Assembly (NCBI GenBank): GCA_024709425.1
Contig: JANJWS010000022.1
Location: forward strand, 1-64,000
Direction: 5' to 3'
Source: Thiobacillus sp.
GTDB lineage: Bacteria; Pseudomonadota; Gammaproteobacteria; Burkholderiales; Thiobacillaceae
Length of the DNA: 64,000 bases
The translations under genes and the position numbers were made by a program. Under the pieces are notes generated by a model, which worked only from the letters and a program-made list of their open reading frames with translations, was not told where the DNA came from and ran no database searches. How positions within the stretch are numbered: position 1 is the stretch's first letter; the number at the start of each line of letters is the position of its first letter. Shown here one piece after another: positions 61,285 to 64,000 of this stretch.

Positions 61285-63225
61285 TCAGGCTTCGACGATC
61301 ATCCGGCTGCGCATCTCGAGGTGCAGTGCGTGGCAGAAGTGCGTGCAGTAACACCAGAAGACGCCCGGCTTGTCGGCCTTGAACGTGACGGAAGCGGTTT
61401 CCTGCGGGTTGACGATGAAGTTCACGTTGTACTTCGGAATTGCGAAGCCGTGTGTCAGGTCTTCCACCTTGTCGTGGTTGGTGAGGATGATGGTGACTTC
61501 GTCGCCCAGCTTCAGCCTGAACTCGCGCGGCGAGAAGGCGGGTGCCTGAGAGGTAATCTTGACGGTGACCTTCTTGCCCTCGCGGAACACGCCGGTATCC
61601 TTGGGATCCTTGATCGCCAGCGGGAACTCGTCCATCTCGTACACCTGCTTGGTGCGAATGAGATCACGCTTCATGATGATGAAGTCGTGCGGCTCCGGAC
61701 GCACCGGGTGGTCGGCGACCAGTACCATCTTGTCGCCCGAGATGTCGATCAGCTGCTCGGTTTCGGCATGCAGCGGACCAACGGGCAGGAAGCGGTCCTT
61801 CGAGAACTTGCAGCCAACCACCAGCCACTTGCCGTCGGCGGCAGCCGTTTCGGACTGCGACGCGTTCGTGTGGCCCGGTTGGTAGTGGACGTCGAGACGA
61901 TCCACGACATACTTGGAGTTGGCGTCGCCGGCGTGGAACTTGATTGCGGCATCGATGTTCCACTTCACCATCTGGCTGTCGAGGAACAGCGTGGTATAGG
62001 CGTTGCCGCGACCGTCAAAGGCGGTATGCAGCGGGCCGAGGCCGATCTCGACTTCGGCGACGATGGACTTGTCGACGTTGTCGAGCTTGCCATCGAACCA
62101 GTCGAGCACCTTGGACAGCTCGATGACAGTGGCGGTGGGGGACAGCTTGCCGGCACAGATGAAATACTTGCCATCCGGGCTGGCGTTCACGCCGTGCGGG
62201 TTCTTTGGAACGCTGACGTAGGCGACCAGAGCCGTCGTCGGATCGGTGTTGGCCGCACGGGTACCATCCACCACGGGAACCTTGGAATCACCGAAGGTGC
62301 GGGTCTTGCCCGCCTTGACGGCTTCCTCGATGCGGGCGATGTTGAAGAAGATGCAGGAGTCGCGTTCCGCGGACATCATGTCTTCGTAGTGAATGCCGTT
62401 TTCGGTGTTGTACTGGTTGCAGGCGGCCAGCTTGCCGTCGTACGAAGTGGCCAGCAGGTCGCAGTTGCCGTCGATCAGCACCTGGTAGCGCACTTCCATG
62501 CTCTCGGCATCGACGCAGGTGAACATGGCACGGTACTTCTCGGGCGAATCGATATCCTGGCCCTTGTTGGGCAGGGGGATATGGAATTCGCTGCCGCAGA
62601 ACACGCGGGTGGTGTAGTTGATCGCCGGATCGACGGGGTCGCGCTTGTCCGGGAAGATGCCATGGAAACCCTGGATGTTGGGCAGTTCGGTGATCTTGTC
62701 GCACACGAAATAGTCGAGGCGGATGCGCGCGATCCGGCCGTTGATCTTGTCGTTGATCCAGGCGTAGCGGCCGTCGTAGTTGCCGTCCTTGTAGGAGGCA
62801 TGGGTGTGGTGTGTGTCGCCGACGGTGTACTTCAGGCTGCCGTCCGCCTTGGTGCCCATGATCTTCTTGGACTCGTTGGTGATACCCCAGCCGACCAGTG
62901 CATCGGGAACCATGCAGGGGACGCGGTGCAGTTCACGGCCGGAGGGCAGGCCCAGTACGCGGAAGTCGCCGGTATGGCCACCGCTCCAGAGACCGTAGTA
63001 GGTGTCGAGTTCACCAGGTTTGAGATGGACGTTCGAGGCGTGGCTGTCGGCGCTCGCGGCCGGCGCGCCAGCCGGTGCCCCGGCAGTTTCTTCACCCTTC
63101 TTGCAAGCCGACAGGCCGACCGACAGGCCGGCGCCGGAAAGGCCCACCAGCGCGGCAGTGTTGAGGAACTTGCGGCGGCCCAGGTCAGGCTGGGCTTCGA
63201 GGGGCTTGATGTCGTCCTGGTTCAT
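61285..63225 (-). CDS. nosZ: Nitrous oxide reductase NosZ, clade I
   Basis: NosZ reduces N2O to N2 in the periplasm with CuA and CuZ centres. The 646-residue product has a twin-arginine signal (LGRRKFLNTAALVGLSGAG), which places it in clade I. CuZ histidine ligands include the DTHHTHAS pair and GPLHTAFDGRG. The C-terminal cupredoxin domain carries the CuA site CTHFCHALHLEM. ATG 63225 is chosen; an upstream in-frame extension has no Tat function. It is the first gene of the nos operon and has its own FNR-type promoter. Confidence 0.99.
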   Translation of the reverse strand: MNQDDIKPLEAQPDLGRRKFLNTAALVGLSGAGLSVGLSACKKGEETAGAPAGAPAASADSHASNVHLKPGELDTYYGLWSGGHTGDFRVLGLPSGRELHRVPCMVPDALVGWGITNESKKIMGTKADGSLKYTVGDTHHTHASYKDGNYDGRYAWINDKINGRIARIRLDYFVCDKITELPNIQGFHGIFPDKRDPVDPAINYTTRVFCGSEFHIPLPNKGQDIDSPEKYRAMFTCVDAESMEVRYQVLIDGNCDLLATSYDGKLAACNQYNTENGIHYEDMMSAERDSCIFFNIARIEEAVKAGKTRTFGDSKVPVVDGTRAANTDPTTALVAYVSVPKNPHGVNASPDGKYFICAGKLSPTATVIELSKVLDWFDGKLDNVDKSIVAEVEIGLGPLHTAFDGRGNAYTTLFLDSQMVKWNIDAAIKFHAGDANSKYVVDRLDVHYQPGHTNASQSETAAADGKWLVVGCKFSKDRFLPVGPLHAETEQLIDISGDKMVLVADHPVRPEPHDFIIMKRDLIRTKQVYEMDEFPLAIKDPKDTGVFREGKKVTVKITSQAPAFSPREFRLKLGDEVTIILTNHDKVEDLTHGFAIPKYNVNFIVNPQETASVTFKADKPGVFWCYCTHFCHALHLEMRSRMIVEA

Positions 63226-63350
63226 GGTAAATTGACTCCCTTTCTCATAAAAATCGCTAAGTTGTCCGTACCCGGAATGGCTATCGTCCGGGGTCAAACG
63301 GGAAGCCAGACTGCCTTCCTCTCCCCCGCGACAATTTGTCGCACATGCGC

Positions 63351-63392
63351 ACTATAGCAAAAACCATTTGGCCGAATATTGATTTGCGTCAA
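63351..63392 (-). promoter_or_regulatory. FNR/DNR-dependent promoter of nosZ
   Basis: TTGATTTGCGTCAA (63379-63392) matches the FNR dyad TTGAT-N4-ATCAA at nine of ten positions. On the minus strand a TATAGT -10 lies at 63356-63351. The dyad centre (63385.5) is 41.5 bases from the implied start near 63344, the standard class II activator position. This predicts oxygen-limited (FNR) or nitric-oxide (DNR) control. The divergent narX-like gene could share the site. Confidence 0.8.
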
Positions 63393-63517
63393 GAATTCAC
63401 CAGAATTGTTCGCGCCGACGGGCCGTCGGGTTGCATTGGCGCCACAGGCCGACCTTCATCCTGCCGCGGCATATCCTGCGGGTACGTAGCCGGGGCGGTC
63501 CTGGCATGGGACAAGCA

Positions 63518-64000
63518 ATGAAAGAACGCAGCGGATTCCTGCAGCACTCCCTGTTGCTCAAGATGGGGGGCGCACTGGTGCTGATCGTCGGCATCGCCAT
63601 CCTGGGCATGGCCAGTTCCGGCATCATCGCGGAATCGGCTCAGGGCAATGGCGAGGCCATCAACCTGGCGGGCAGCCTGCGCATGCAGTCCCACCAGATG
63701 GCCGGACTGGCGTTGCGGGCGCAACTGGACAAAGGCGCGCGCGCGCGCGATGAACTGCGCGAGGCCATCGAACACTTCGAGGACACGCTGACGGACCCGC
63801 GAATCACCGGCATGTTGCCCAAACGGGCGCAGACCGAATTGCTTGCACGCTACCGTACGGTGGATGCCGCGTGGCAGAACGGGATCAAGCCGCGCTTTGC
63901 TGAGCTGGCAAACGGTGGACCACCCGACGAGGCGCTGCTGGTCAAGGAGATCCCGGCTTTCGTCGAGGAGATCAACCAGCTGGTCAAGCAGATCGAGGGC
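63518..64000 (+). CDS. narX: NarX-type nitrate/nitrite sensor histidine kinase, N-terminal part (3' end outside window)
   Basis: The 161 visible residues begin with a membrane helix (GGALVLIVGIAILGMASSG). The periplasmic nitrate-sensing four-helix bundle follows, including the P-box NLAGSLRMQSHQMA that binds nitrate in NarX. ATG 63518 has GGGA about six bases upstream; ATG 63506 is an alternative. The kinase part lies beyond the window. A NarL-type partner would explain the heptamer dyad before narK1. Confidence 0.88.
   Translation, partial: MKERSGFLQHSLLLKMGGALVLIVGIAILGMASSGIIAESAQGNGEAINLAGSLRMQSHQMAGLALRAQLDKGARARDELREAIEHFEDTLTDPRITGMLPKRAQTELLARYRTVDAAWQNGIKPRFAELANGGPPDEALLVKEIPAFVEEINQLVKQIEG

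Noticed and set aside
1-64000. Mobile elements, CRISPR arrays, tRNA or rRNA genes
   Set aside because: No transposase, integrase, repeat-spacer array, tRNA-like cloverleaf or rRNA segment was recognised while reading the window; the only repeat-like element is the REP-type sequence reported.

Overview
The window is a GC-rich stretch of a motile, denitrifying bacterium. The best guess is a betaproteobacterium of the Rhodocyclales type (Thauera/Azoarcus-like). This rests on narK1K2GHJI, the nos order Z-R-D-F-Y-L, a single long fli cluster and general protein resemblance; no rRNA or other phylogenetic marker is present to prove it.

Region 1 (1-15523) is motility and chemotaxis. It holds the 3' end of a chemoreceptor, cheR-cheD-cheB, then cheY-cheZ behind a very good FliA (sigma-28) promoter. 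On the minus strand lies fliFGHIJK-LMNOPQR, with fliE divergent from fliF. Region 2 (15579-27177) is nitrate respiration, read leftwards: narK1-narK2-narG-narH-narJ-narI, a monohaem cytochrome c, and a DsrC-fold protein with no cysteine. A NarL-type heptamer dyad sits upstream of narK1, and a divergent lipoprotein cytochrome with its own terminator flanks it.

Region 3 (27542-46103) is the most unusual part. About 18.5 kb, all on the plus strand and mostly with overlapping or nearly touching genes, encodes a predicted multihaem electron-transfer system. It has three NHL beta-propellers, one PQQ/BamB-like propeller and a 611-residue outer-membrane beta-barrel. It also has c-type cytochromes with 4, 8, 7 (plus one CX3CH), 3, 24 and 11 haem motifs (57 canonical CXXCH in total), a membrane cytochrome b, a 38-residue membrane microprotein and a CcsB/CcsA (System II) haem ligation pair. 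The layout suggests a route from quinol to the cell surface (cytochrome b plus membrane cytochromes, then periplasmic cytochromes, then barrel and surface cytochromes). The direction and terminal partner cannot be read from sequence.

Region 4 (46237-53747) has, on the minus strand, a signal-peptidase-like protein with an altered catalytic motif, a small cytochrome c, a large exported protein of unknown function and a lipoprotein. On the plus strand it has a HAMP-GAF-GGDEF diguanylate cyclase and a stand-alone ccmI. Region 5 (53781-63225) is the nitrous oxide reductase operon, read leftwards: nosZ-nosR-nosD-nosF-nosY-nosL, two small unknown genes and a second NosL-like gene. An FNR/DNR box is placed exactly for a class II promoter before nosZ. 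The window ends inside a divergent narX-like sensor kinase. No tRNA, rRNA, CRISPR array or insertion sequence was recognised.
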